Shown here one piece after another: positions 55,333 through 63,740 of a stretch of 64,000 nucleotides of DNA. This DNA is from Colwellia marinimaniae (lineage in GTDB: Bacteria; Pseudomonadota; Gammaproteobacteria; Enterobacterales; Alteromonadaceae), in NCBI RefSeq assembly GCF_002207865.1, contig NZ_BDQM01000004.1, positions 1 to 64,000 on the forward strand, in the 5' to 3' direction. The notes below the pieces were generated by a model. The model ran no database searches and was not told the DNA's origin. It was given only the letters and a program-made list of their open reading frames with translations. Each line of letters begins with the position of its first letter. Within the stretch, counting starts at the first letter, position 1. Position numbers and translations under genes: made by a program.

Positions 55333-57225
55333 ATGTCATCATCTTATACTCCGCTCAAATCATTGTTAAATTATCTATTGTTTGCTTTGTTTATTTTTAC
55401 TAGTGATTTATCGTTTGCAAAAACACTTGAGGAAAAGTTAGCTAAAGAGCAAGCTGCAGCGACTAGTTTTTCTGTCTATGTCACCATGCGTGATGGCGTA
55501 CGTATTGCGGTGGATATACATTTACCAACATTTTATCGTAAAGGTGATAAATTACCGGTATTACTTTATCAAACTATTTATCAACGCTCTTCTAGAATTC
55601 CACTAGTTGACAAACCCAATATCTCCCAAAAAAATGATTGGCAAAATATGCCAAAATTGGATCATAAAGCCAGCAGCCCAATAGAGTTTCAAGCATTAAA
55701 GCAAGGTTATGTCGTCATTAAAACAGATGTCCGTGGTACGGGTGCTTCCTTTGGCCACAGAAACTCTCCTTTACCACCAGCCGAGATTCAAGATACCTAT
55801 GACTTACTTGATTGGATAATTGCTCAACCATGGTCAAATGGTAAAGTGGGTGCTTATGGTATTTCTTATACGGGTATGACCGCTGGTATGGCCGCCACGG
55901 TTCAACATCCTGCGCTAAAAGCGATTGTCATAGGGTGGTCAGGTATTTACGATGAATATAAAAATGCTATGCAACCTTTTGGTTTTGTACAGCCGGGAGT
56001 TTTGTGTAAATGGAGTGATTATTTAGCCGCTTTATGGAGTAATAATTATAAGGTAACCGGTAAAGCCATTATGCCCGTTGATGGCGATGAAAATGCGGTG
56101 TTATTACAACAAGCTATTAAAGATCATCAACAAAATGAAACGGTTTGTGATTTATTATCATCAGTAACCTTTAGTGATGACAAAATTGGTCAACAGCAGT
56201 TAAACATCCAAAGTTTTTCTCAACGTGGCTTTAAAAAAGAAATTGAAGCTTCAGGCGTAGCAATATTGTCATTAGCAAGTTGGTATGACACTGGGGCTGT
56301 GGATGCTCATTTTGTTCGTATGCTCGATTTTTCTAACGAACAAAAAATATTCATAACGGGTGCTCAGCATGGTGCCCGATCTCATGCTAGCCCTTATACG
56401 GTAAGTGATAAAGTATTACCTCCTATACCATCAGGCGAAGTGACTTGGGGTAAAGCGATTACCTTTTTTGACTATTACTTAAAAGGCATTAAAAATGATT
56501 ACCCTTCGTGGCCGAAAGTAACTTACTGGAACTTAGGTGAAGAAGCCTTTCATAGTTCAGATGTATGGCCGTTAAAAAACAGTAAAAATGTACGTTTTTA
56601 CTTTGATGAACAGCATTCATTAACTCGTATACGTCCAAAATATTCATCGCAAAGTGATCGGTATCAAGTTGATTTTTCGGCCACCACGGGGAAAAACTCT
56701 CGCTGGTGGTCTGGTATGGGCTACCCTATGTTAAACCTTAACGCGCGCCAAGAAGAAGATAAAAAGTTACTGATTTATACCAGTGCACCACTCACTGAAG
56801 ATATGCAAATTACCGGTTGGCCTATTGTGTCATTGACCATTTCTTCAACCCATAGTGATGGTGCCTTTATTGCCTATTTAGAAGATGTTGATGAACAAGG
56901 TAATAGTATTTATGTTAATGAAGGTGGCTTAAGGGCTATTCATCGAAAAATAAAACCTAATCCAGTTAAAGGTTTAGCACATATTCCTTATCATAGTTTT
57001 GAACGGGCAGATGCTGAGCTACTTACGCCTAATATGATCACCGAAATAAAATTTGAAATGATCCCAACGTCAGTAAAAATAGCCAAAGGTCATCGCATTC
57101 GTATTGCTATTGCGGGTGCCGATAAAGACAACTTTGTTCGAATTCCTGCTAAAGGTCAGCCAATTATTAAGCTATATCGCGGTGGTGATAAACCATCGTA
57201 TGTTGATTTTCCAGTAATTTATTAA
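55333..57225 (+). CDS. Secreted CocE/NonD-type (S15-like) hydrolase
   Basis: This 630-residue hydrolase has a signal peptide (MSSSYTPLKSLLNYLLFALFIFTSDLSFAK). It has an alpha/beta-hydrolase core with YVTMRDGVRIAVDIHLP and the nucleophile Ser in GAYGISYTGM (about residue 178). The Asp is probably in SWYDTGAVDAH and the His in GAQHGARSH. The beta-sandwich C-terminal domain (about 410-630) completes the CocE/NonD architecture. Relatives cleave esters or amides, such as cocaine esterase, glutaryl acylase and X-Pro peptidases. The frame extends 26 codons upstream, but AAGGA before ATG 55333 fixes the start. Confidence 0.87.
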   Translation: MSSSYTPLKSLLNYLLFALFIFTSDLSFAKTLEEKLAKEQAAATSFSVYVTMRDGVRIAVDIHLPTFYRKGDKLPVLLYQTIYQRSSRIPLVDKPNISQKNDWQNMPKLDHKASSPIEFQALKQGYVVIKTDVRGTGASFGHRNSPLPPAEIQDTYDLLDWIIAQPWSNGKVGAYGISYTGMTAGMAATVQHPALKAIVIGWSGIYDEYKNAMQPFGFVQPGVLCKWSDYLAALWSNNYKVTGKAIMPVDGDENAVLLQQAIKDHQQNETVCDLLSSVTFSDDKIGQQQLNIQSFSQRGFKKEIEASGVAILSLASWYDTGAVDAHFVRMLDFSNEQKIFITGAQHGARSHASPYTVSDKVLPPIPSGEVTWGKAITFFDYYLKGIKNDYPSWPKVTYWNLGEEAFHSSDVWPLKNSKNVRFYFDEQHSLTRIRPKYSSQSDRYQVDFSATTGKNSRWWSGMGYPMLNLNARQEEDKKLLIYTSAPLTEDMQITGWPIVSLTISSTHSDGAFIAYLEDVDEQGNSIYVNEGGLRAIHRKIKPNPVKGLAHIPYHSFERADAELLTPNMITEIKFEMIPTSVKIAKGHRIRIAIAGADKDNFVRIPAKGQPIIKLYRGGDKPSYVDFPVIY

Positions 57226-57238
57226 ATAGTAGGATTAC

Positions 57239-58006
57239 ATGCTCGAATTACTAATGAATGAAATGGCAAGGTTATCTTTAGGAACGATAATGTTGCTTTG
57301 CGCCATTGCTATTATTGCAGGTTTTTTACGTGGTCTTGCCGGGTTTGGCTCGGGTATGTTAATGGCAGGACCAATGGCATTGCTTCTTGAACCGACCATT
57401 GCTGTTGCCACTATTATCATATTAGAGACATGTATTTCTCTACCGTTAATGAAAGCAGCTAAACAAGATGTCAATTGGTCCTTGGTTAAACGTTTACTTT
57501 TAGGTGCTATTTTTATCGCGCCTTTTGGTGTGCTCTCGTTGCAAGTGCTTTCAGCTAAATCAGCAGGGCAAGTTATTTCTTTATTGGTAATTATTGCTGC
57601 GTTAGCATTGTTATTCGGCTATAAACGTAAAGAATCATCAACAAAAGTAAAAGAAATTACCGTAGGAGGAGTCTCTGGATTTTTTTGTGGCATCGCTGGT
57701 ATTAGTGGTCCGCCAGTGGTCTTGTATTTATTATCATGGCGGCATAACCATATGGAAATTCGTGCTACATTAATCTACTATTTTGGTTTTATTGATTTTT
57801 ATGTACTAATAGTGTTGTTAATCATTGATGATTTTTCTATGCTTCCTTTTATCATCGCACTCGCTTGTTTTCCGTTTATGTGGTTTGGTGCTACTTTAGG
57901 GTGTAAAAAGTTGGCCTCAACCAATCCAACGCAATACAAATCATGGGCTTTATCGACAATAATTGTTGGCAATGTTATTTCGCTTATTGCAGTACTGTTA
58001 CGTTAA
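57239..58006 (+). CDS. TauE/SafE-family membrane exporter
   Basis: This 255-residue inner-membrane protein has about eight helices and the TauE/SafE (sulfite/organosulfonate exporter) pattern. GFLRGLAGFGSGMLMAGPMALLL is followed by the second repeat GGVSGFFCGIAGISGPPVVLYLL. Such proteins export small anions (sulfite, sulfoacetate) or take part in their import. It begins 13 bases after the hydrolase stop, so it belongs to the operon. Its presence may mean that an anion, perhaps a sulfur-containing one, is released during catabolism. That is inference. Confidence 0.82.
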   Translation: MLELLMNEMARLSLGTIMLLCAIAIIAGFLRGLAGFGSGMLMAGPMALLLEPTIAVATIIILETCISLPLMKAAKQDVNWSLVKRLLLGAIFIAPFGVLSLQVLSAKSAGQVISLLVIIAALALLFGYKRKESSTKVKEITVGGVSGFFCGIAGISGPPVVLYLLSWRHNHMEIRATLIYYFGFIDFYVLIVLLIIDDFSMLPFIIALACFPFMWFGATLGCKKLASTNPTQYKSWALSTIIVGNVISLIAVLLR

Positions 58007-58030
58007 TGCCAGTATTCATAATAATCGCGA

Positions 58031-58045
58031 TTTATAACGTATAAA
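58031..58045. promoter_or_regulatory. Possible TetR operator upstream of the regulator gene
   Basis: TTTATA-ACG-TATAAA is a perfect inverted repeat 11 bases before the regulator ATG. It could be an autoregulatory operator. It is AT-rich and short, so chance cannot be excluded, and it differs from the inverted repeat near the symporter promoter. Confidence 0.35.
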
Positions 58046-58055
58046 TGATAATAAC

Positions 58056-58688
58056 ATGATAGAAAACCCAACATCAAAGCGTAAAGCGCCAAGCCAACAA
58101 CGAGCGAAAAGCACAGTAAGAAAAGTATTAGACGGAACGTGGCAACTATTAAAAGAGCAAGGCGCCGATGCAATAACTACCCGTAATATTGCTAAAATTA
58201 CTGGCGTTAGCCCAGGTTCTATTTATCAATACTTTGGCAATAAAGAGCAAATTTTATTTACCCTTTATGGCGAACGATTAAAAGATTCGGTAGGCGCTTT
58301 TAAATTGGCCTCAACCGAGGAAAATTTTTCGTTATCTCTCGCTGAGTTTTATCAATTACTAGAGCAAAAATTAGCGAATGTTGGCTGGGGAAGAGTAGAG
58401 GATGTTGAGTTAACTAAGGCTATTGCTGAAAATCCGCAATTGAAGCATGCAGTACAGCCTATTTTAAATGAACTTTATGACTGTCTTATTTATGTTTTGC
58501 GCCGCTATGGCTCAACGTGGTCAGAAGAAGATCTAAAACATTTAGCTGAGTATATTTTTGGTGTCAATCACTTTGGTTATAGCTTACGGATTCGACAATC
58601 AGAGCAATCAGCAACTAAAACCATAGCATTAACAAGAGAGCTAGAATATTATTTAATTTGCAAAGCGGTGAATAAAGTATCGCCGTAA
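58056..58688 (+). CDS. TetR/AcrR-family transcriptional regulator
   Basis: This 210-residue protein has an N-terminal helix-turn-helix (GADAITTRNIAKITGVSPGSIYQYFGNKEQIL, about residues 33-64) and a C-terminal ligand-binding helical domain (about 80-210). A basic leader (KRKAPSQQRAKSTVRK) precedes it. It lies 49 bases after the exporter, on the same strand. It is the obvious candidate to control the island, with the imported compound or its CoA ester as effector. Confidence 0.88.
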   Translation: MIENPTSKRKAPSQQRAKSTVRKVLDGTWQLLKEQGADAITTRNIAKITGVSPGSIYQYFGNKEQILFTLYGERLKDSVGAFKLASTEENFSLSLAEFYQLLEQKLANVGWGRVEDVELTKAIAENPQLKHAVQPILNELYDCLIYVLRRYGSTWSEEDLKHLAEYIFGVNHFGYSLRIRQSEQSATKTIALTRELEYYLICKAVNKVSP

Positions 58689-59070
58689 ATTATTTATTGA
58701 GGCTAGCGCTTACAACAAAAAATTATCAATTAAAATTCAGCCATCAAGGTCTTCTTTTAGCAAGCAGAAGACCTAACGATTGACCTAGAGTTAACGTCAA
58801 CTAAGCGCACCAAGAAGTCATTAACGCTGAGCTGTTTTTCATTGAACATTGACTATGATCTTAGGCTCAGTGTTATCACTAAGAAGGCATAAAAACAGCA
58901 GATTACTGTCTCTGCTAAAGTTCACTCGGCTCTACGCATAATACCTCTAATTAAGTGACTAAGTGTTTCGGCATTTTACCTAATCGGCTAACAGCTAAAT
59001 AATGCCAATATCTAACCCCATTGAAAGCTAGATCACCTTGATGAACCATAATATGTGGATGAAAGGACAT
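58689..59070. other. Intergenic region after the catabolic island
   Basis: No protein or RNA gene is visible. A perfect 9-bp inverted repeat (AGGTCTTCT/AGAAGACCT, 58747-58774) with a 10-base loop, 59 bases after the regulator stop, may end the transcript although it lacks a T-run. The right end borders an SDR remnant on the minus strand. Confidence 0.5.
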
Positions 59071-59229
59071 TCAGAGGGGGGGAATACCATCGGCATGTAT
59101 ATCGGTGTAGATCAAACCAGGGCGAACACAGTTAATACGGATGCTTTTACCGGCAAAAATTTTTGCTGTTGCCGCACCAATGCCTCGACCCGCACCGGTG
59201 ATTATTTGCACTTTTTAGCTACTTATCAT
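59071..59229 (-). pseudogene. Remnant of a YgfF-like short-chain dehydrogenase gene
   Basis: On the minus strand the frame reads KVQIITGAGRGIGAATAKIF and then directly IRINCVRPGLIYTDIHADG. The first part is the NAD(P)-binding TGxxxGIG motif of an SDR. The second is the VRPGxIYT region that normally lies about 150 residues later. The central part, with the catalytic Ser and YxxxK, is missing, so an internal deletion has occurred. An in-frame TAA four codons after a possible ATG (MISS-stop) and a run of seven Cs near the end, followed by a stop, show further decay. It is nonfunctional. Confidence 0.85.
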
Positions 59230-59329
59230 CTATCCGTTTAAACCCCGACTAGGACTATTGTCCGCTAGGCAGAGGTTTATTTAGTGTTATCGCTAGCATT
59301 AACTTTAACACTGATAAAGCGCCATTTAT

Positions 59330-59779
59330 TTAAAGGTCATTAAACTGTTCTAGCCACTCGCTGAAAGAGTCAGATACTTTTGTCACTGTGCATAAACCAT
59401 AGTTATAGAACCATACGGCGCTATCTGTTTGTGCACTTGCACAATCGCTCAGTTTGAAACAAAACATGTTGCCCTTACAATCAGAGGCAAACAAAATATG
59501 CCCCTTTGGCATACCACCCATTTCATAGAGTTTTGATAGCGAAAATACATCGTCTAGGCTTAAGAAGTCTTGCACTTCAGAAATATTGACGCCTAAATCA
59601 CATATTTTAGTTAACACATTTGGCGAGTGCACCAAGCCATAGCTTGAAATTAAATATTTATATGAGTCAGGTAAAAAAGCATTTAATTTTTCTTCAAGAT
59701 CGGCAATATCATCACTGGCTATTGGTACCATGACGTTTTTACTGCCCCAGTTTTTTACAAATAGATCAATGCTATTCAT
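59330..59779 (-). CDS. SMI1/KNR4 (SUKH) domain protein, orphan
   Basis: This 149-residue protein resembles the SUKH superfamily: DIADLEEKLNAFLPDSYKYLISSYG (about 24-48), then a middle part with LSLDDVF and a C-terminal FSEWLEQF. In bacteria SUKH proteins often protect against polymorphic or contact-dependent toxins, but no toxin gene is adjacent. The longer frame (to 59854) is rejected because a GGAG Shine-Dalgarno precedes the ATG at 59779. It is downstream of an HxlR regulator gene by 118 bases and points the same way. Confidence 0.75.
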   Translation of the reverse strand: MNSIDLFVKNWGSKNVMVPIASDDIADLEEKLNAFLPDSYKYLISSYGLVHSPNVLTKICDLGVNISEVQDFLSLDDVFSLSKLYEMGGMPKGHILFASDCKGNMFCFKLSDCASAQTDSAVWFYNYGLCTVTKVSDSFSEWLEQFNDL

Positions 59780-59897
59780 TTTGACATACTCCAATATAAC
59801 AAACGCCCGCATATAGGCAAAATTAAGCTGGCTATCATAACGAAGAATAGGCAAAAAGCCAGTCTCAGTGCCAACTCGTTAGCTAGTTTGCCTTGTT

Positions 59898-60254
59898 TTA
59901 GAGGTTATTTTCTTCGGTCCAATCTTTAAGCTTCTCTAATATATCGAGTGCACTACGACCAAAATCGGTGATCTCATAAGTAACCGCAATAGGGCGAGTA
60001 CAAATTACTTCTCGGTTAACGAGCCCTTGGCTTTCTAGTTCTTTCAGGCGTTGGTCGACCATTTTCTTACTCGCACCACCAAGCATGCGAGAGAGGTCAT
60101 TAAAGCGTACTGGCCCATCTTTGACATGCCATAGGATTGAAGCCTTCCACTTGCCTCCTAATATTCGCATACCCCGCTCAATTGAACAGGGTTCTGCACA
60201 GCTATCACTATTTATTTTTATATTTTTATTCTTTGTTTTTAAAGTACTTTTCAT
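59898..60254 (-). CDS. HxlR-family winged-helix transcriptional regulator
   Basis: This 118-residue protein has the HxlR domain. CSIERGMRILGGKWKASILWHV is followed by GPVRFNDLSRMLGGASKKMVDQRLKELESQGLVNREV (recognition helix and wing). A Cys in SDSCAEPCSIE precedes the domain, and such cysteines often sense aldehydes, quinones or oxidants in this family. It is divergent from the aldehyde dehydrogenase gene with 135 bases between, so control of that gene is likely. The ATG at 60254 is preferred over a TTG 15 bases further out. Confidence 0.9.
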   Translation of the reverse strand: MKSTLKTKNKNIKINSDSCAEPCSIERGMRILGGKWKASILWHVKDGPVRFNDLSRMLGGASKKMVDQRLKELESQGLVNREVICTRPIAVTYEITDFGRSALDILEKLKDWTEENNL

Positions 60255-60389
60255 CTTAATTTCAATCAAGTTAGCCTGGTTACTAAAAGTATACTGGTTG
60301 CTTTAATTCTCCACGCTATCATAATGTAGCACAAGAACCAATGATAACTTGTTATAACGAAAGCAAATGCAGCTTTAAGGAAAAAATCG

Positions 60390-61721
60390 ATGTCCATGCT
60401 CGTCTCTTACGATCCCATCACTCAACTCGCACTGGGTGAAGTGCCAATAACGACCGCTGAAAAAATGCCCGGTGTTGTTAAACGAGCCAAGCACGCACAA
60501 AAATCTTGGGCTGCGTTGTCATTAAGTGAACGGCACCAGCAAGTAATACTTGCCTATGAGCAGCTCGTTAAAGTGCAAGAGCCGCTGACACTGTTGATCA
60601 GTAAAGAGATGGGCAAAGACTATCAACGGGCGAGTTATGAAGTGACTGGTACTGTGCAAAATGCCGATTACTTTTGCCAAGAAATTGCCAGTGCTCTTGC
60701 ACCCGAGTCGCAGGGACATGGCGTTGAACTGCAATATCGGCCCCTAGGTGTAGTCGCTGTTATTTCCCCTTGGAATTATCCACTGGCTATGGCAAATAAT
60801 TTACTGTTGCCAGCATTAATGGCGGGTAACACTGTGGTGTTAAAACCGTCAGAAGAAACACCGTTAGTGGCCGATCTTTTTGTCAATACCCTCAATGAAG
60901 TATTGCCTGAGGGGGTGTTACAAATAGCCCATGGCGACGCCGAAACGGGAAAAGCATTGGTCAATGCTGATATCAATATGGTGGCGTTTACCGGTTCCCT
61001 CGCGGCGGGTAAACACATCATGGCCAGTGCCGCATCATCGCTTAAACGCTTAGTGATGGAGCTAGGAGGTAATGATGCCATGATTGTTATGGCCAGCGCT
61101 GATATTGATAAAGCGGTGCAATTTGCTGTCGCCAGTTCCTTTGAAAATGCCGGACAGATGTGTACGTCAACTGAGCGTGTCTATGTTGATGCTCGTATTG
61201 CCGATGAATTTGAACAAAAGGTCGTGGCACTTGCTAGCCGTTACCAAGTAGGCCCTTGGGACCAAAAAAACGTCAATATCGGGCCTATTGTTAATCAGAA
61301 ACAACATAAAAGTGTCCTTTCCCAGCTTAAAGATGCCGAGGAAAAAGGCGCAAGATTCCTGTTAGGTACAGCAGACTATGAGCTGCCTTTTATTCAACCT
61401 ACCGTAGTGGCAGATATCACGGCTGATATGTGTTTAGAGCATGATGAAACCTTTGGTCCTATCGTAGCTATTAGCCGTTTTAATCATATTTCTGAGGCGA
61501 TTACCCGTGCTAATGCTAGCCCTTATGGCTTAGGTGCTACGGTATTTGGTGGCGCGGGTGCTGCTGACGTTGCCGAACAAATGGAAGCCGGCATGGTGGG
61601 AGTGAATCAAGGTCCGGGTGGGGCAGGGCCATGGGTAGGTGCTAAGCAAAGTGGCTTTGGTTTTCATGGCACAGCCGCCGGTCATCGACAGTTTACTCAG
61701 CTGCGCATTATCAGTAAATAA
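60390..61721 (+). CDS. NAD(P)-dependent aldehyde dehydrogenase, succinate-semialdehyde type
   Basis: This 443-residue enzyme of the ALDH superfamily is of the shorter GabD/Sad type. It has VISPWNYPLAMANNLLLPALMAGN near 128, the general base in VMELGGNDAM near 223 and the nucleophile Cys in NAGQMCTSTERVYVD near residue 258. It oxidises a semialdehyde, perhaps succinate semialdehyde, to the acid. It is divergent from an HxlR regulator and 74 bases before a 2-oxoglutarate oxygenase gene. The substrate cannot be fixed from the sequence. Confidence 0.9.
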   Translation: MSMLVSYDPITQLALGEVPITTAEKMPGVVKRAKHAQKSWAALSLSERHQQVILAYEQLVKVQEPLTLLISKEMGKDYQRASYEVTGTVQNADYFCQEIASALAPESQGHGVELQYRPLGVVAVISPWNYPLAMANNLLLPALMAGNTVVLKPSEETPLVADLFVNTLNEVLPEGVLQIAHGDAETGKALVNADINMVAFTGSLAAGKHIMASAASSLKRLVMELGGNDAMIVMASADIDKAVQFAVASSFENAGQMCTSTERVYVDARIADEFEQKVVALASRYQVGPWDQKNVNIGPIVNQKQHKSVLSQLKDAEEKGARFLLGTADYELPFIQPTVVADITADMCLEHDETFGPIVAISRFNHISEAITRANASPYGLGATVFGGAGAADVAEQMEAGMVGVNQGPGGAGPWVGAKQSGFGFHGTAAGHRQFTQLRIISK

Positions 61722-61795
61722 GGCGGATAAGCAATGACAGGGAGCTGTCTTGGTTAAGATACTTGAGCAAAAAGAAATAACGATAAGAGGTAACT

Positions 61796-62581
61796 ATGAA
61801 GTTAGATAGAGACACCAAGGCTAAATTTTTTGTGGTAGCGTTAGAGCCGGGCGCTGAAAATCCATCATTACCAGCCTGGGGTAATACCGAGGAAAACCCG
61901 GCAAAATTACGTCATGATCACGATAATGGTCAAGTTGAGCGCCACGAGTTAGCGCAAGTACCCGGTGCATTTCAGCTATTGAACGTCTTGTCTAAAGCCG
62001 AATGTGAAAATTTAATAGAGATTAGTGAGCAACTAGGTTACTTGCCCGATGCACCGGTGTCTTTACCTCGAAGTGTCCGTCATAACGACAGTTTAACCTG
62101 GATTGTTGATGAAAAAACGGATGGTACTATTTGGCAGCGTATGGCTCACTTAATGGATGATAGACAAGGGATTTTTAACGGTGATAAAGCGGTAGGCATT
62201 AACGCCCGTTTTCGATTTTATCGATATAACCAAGATGATTTTTTTAAGCCTCATTCTGATGGCTCTTGGCCAGGTAGCCGCATCATAGATAATGAGCTGG
62301 TAGCGAATGCTTTTCCCGACCGATATAGTCAAATGACCTTGTTAATTTTCCTCAGTGACGACTTTCAAGGCGGTGCAACACGTTTCTTAGTGAATGCAAA
62401 CGAGCCTACTAAGCCGGCACAAGCGGGTGATGATGTGGTCAATATTGATGTTCGCACACCAGCCGGTAGCGTATTATGCTTTCCTCATGGTATGCATCCA
62501 TTGCACTGTATACATAGCTCAGTTGCCATCACGAAAGGGGTTAAATACATTATCCGCAGTGATGTATTATTTACCTTGTAA
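61796..62581 (+). CDS. 2-oxoglutarate/Fe(II)-dependent oxygenase, prolyl 4-hydroxylase type
   Basis: This 261-residue oxygenase has the double-stranded beta-helix with the iron triad: H153 and D155 in FKPHSDGSWPG and the distal His in HPLHCIHSSVAITKG. FRFYRYNQDDFF and LIFLSDDFQGGATRFL are typical of the P4Hc family. The 2-oxoglutarate-binding basic residue is likely in GVKYIIRSDV. The N-terminal 50 residues are a less conserved leader. It may act on a small molecule linked to the aldehyde dehydrogenase or on a protein. Co-transcription is likely but not certain. Confidence 0.87.
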   Translation: MKLDRDTKAKFFVVALEPGAENPSLPAWGNTEENPAKLRHDHDNGQVERHELAQVPGAFQLLNVLSKAECENLIEISEQLGYLPDAPVSLPRSVRHNDSLTWIVDEKTDGTIWQRMAHLMDDRQGIFNGDKAVGINARFRFYRYNQDDFFKPHSDGSWPGSRIIDNELVANAFPDRYSQMTLLIFLSDDFQGGATRFLVNANEPTKPAQAGDDVVNIDVRTPAGSVLCFPHGMHPLHCIHSSVAITKGVKYIIRSDVLFTL

Positions 62582-62606
62582 GTCGACCTAACCGGCAGTC
62601 ATTTAT

Positions 62607-62644
62607 CACCTTCTATAGTAGCGATAAGTTAACGATAGAAGGTG
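62607..62644. terminator. Hairpin between convergent oxygenase and MYG1 genes
   Basis: CACCTTCTAT and ATAGAAGGTG form a perfect 10-bp stem with an 18-base loop in the 91-base gap between the two convergent stops. No long T-run follows on either strand, so a bidirectional end is only probable. Confidence 0.5.
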
Positions 62645-62672
62645 CTAGATGCTAATTTGAATTGTTATGTTG

Positions 62673-63542
62673 TTATTCTTTAAGTGCCATAGCTGCCATT
62701 TTCATTGTGCTGGCAAATGACTCTGCACCCGCAATAAATAAACCATTATGGCAAAACATAGCATCATCAAGTCCGGTCACATCTCGAAGTGCTTGCTCGG
62801 ATAAGCCAGCCCATGCTTTAGGCAGCGACTTTCTGTCTTCGAATGAACCCGGTTCAACCGGTACTGTTTGAATGCGCCATTGACCAGAGCCAGAGGGGTA
62901 AACCATATATAAAGCCTCAGTAGATAAGGCATGCACCGTTCTTTTCCACGGGGTATATTTTTCTAAGACTATCACTCTTGCATCTTCAGCATTTTCAATG
63001 GCTTTAGCGACAATGTCCTTCGCACTGATGCCGCCGTTAGCCGCGGCAATGAATCGTGTTAATACCCGCGCGGCAAAATCAACGGCTTCATCAAAACAGC
63101 TATCAAAGTGACTATCTTCTTGCCAAGTGGGGTTAAACATGGCAATAGTTTGGCTAAGGCTAATACCTGTAGCAACACCTTCAACATGACCACAATCGAT
63201 GGCATCAATGGTTGATACAAGCTCAGTATCCACAGCATCGGCTAGCTCTTGGTTATCCTGGCATATTGCTAGGCCATATTTCTGCCAAATTAAACCAAAC
63301 GAGGAATAGGGAATACCATTGTCACGGGCACCCGCACCACCTCGTTGATGATGATCAAAGCGGCCGGTATCTGGATCATATTCACCACCAACATCAATGA
63401 CAATATCGGCCTTGGCGATAATGTCTAAATCACGGGTGCGTACTAGGTTAAAAGCAGGAAAAATGTGCTTAAGTGCAGCGATACTGAAAACATCATCTGC
63501 ATGAAAATTACCGTTGTGGGTTGCTATTGTTATATCATTCAT
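62673..63542 (-). CDS. MYG1-family metal-dependent protein hydrolase
   Basis: This 289-residue protein has the MYG1 pattern: ATHNGNFHADDVFSIAALK at the start, IVIDVGGEYDP and FDHHQRGG (DHH-like metal site), VSTIDAIDCG and the C-terminal GWAG-like KAWAGLSEQALRDVTG and FCHNGLFIAGA. Eukaryotic relatives are 3'-5' RNA exonucleases with a DHH-like site, so a nuclease or phosphoesterase role is possible here. It is a single gene on the minus strand, convergent with the oxygenase. Confidence 0.87.
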   Translation of the reverse strand: MNDITIATHNGNFHADDVFSIAALKHIFPAFNLVRTRDLDIIAKADIVIDVGGEYDPDTGRFDHHQRGGAGARDNGIPYSSFGLIWQKYGLAICQDNQELADAVDTELVSTIDAIDCGHVEGVATGISLSQTIAMFNPTWQEDSHFDSCFDEAVDFAARVLTRFIAAANGGISAKDIVAKAIENAEDARVIVLEKYTPWKRTVHALSTEALYMVYPSGSGQWRIQTVPVEPGSFEDRKSLPKAWAGLSEQALRDVTGLDDAMFCHNGLFIAGAESFASTMKMAAMALKE

Positions 63543-63740
63543 TTGTTTGGTGTCATGTTAGAAAGTGATAAGAAGGTGTTGCCAGTAAAGCTTACTGTTG
63601 TTTTGGACTTTATCGTTTTAGAACATTTTAATAAGTAAAGTTATAGGCGGATTCTATACCAAGACAGCTAACAAAAATAGCTGATTTTAAATCACGAAAA
63701 TTTCAAACAGTCCCACCAAGTTATGCGGTTTATGCGCTAA

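Noticed and set aside
59038..59241. Plus-strand 67-codon open frame
   Set aside because: Its complement clearly encodes SDR motifs, so the frame is a shadow of a decayed gene on the minus strand.
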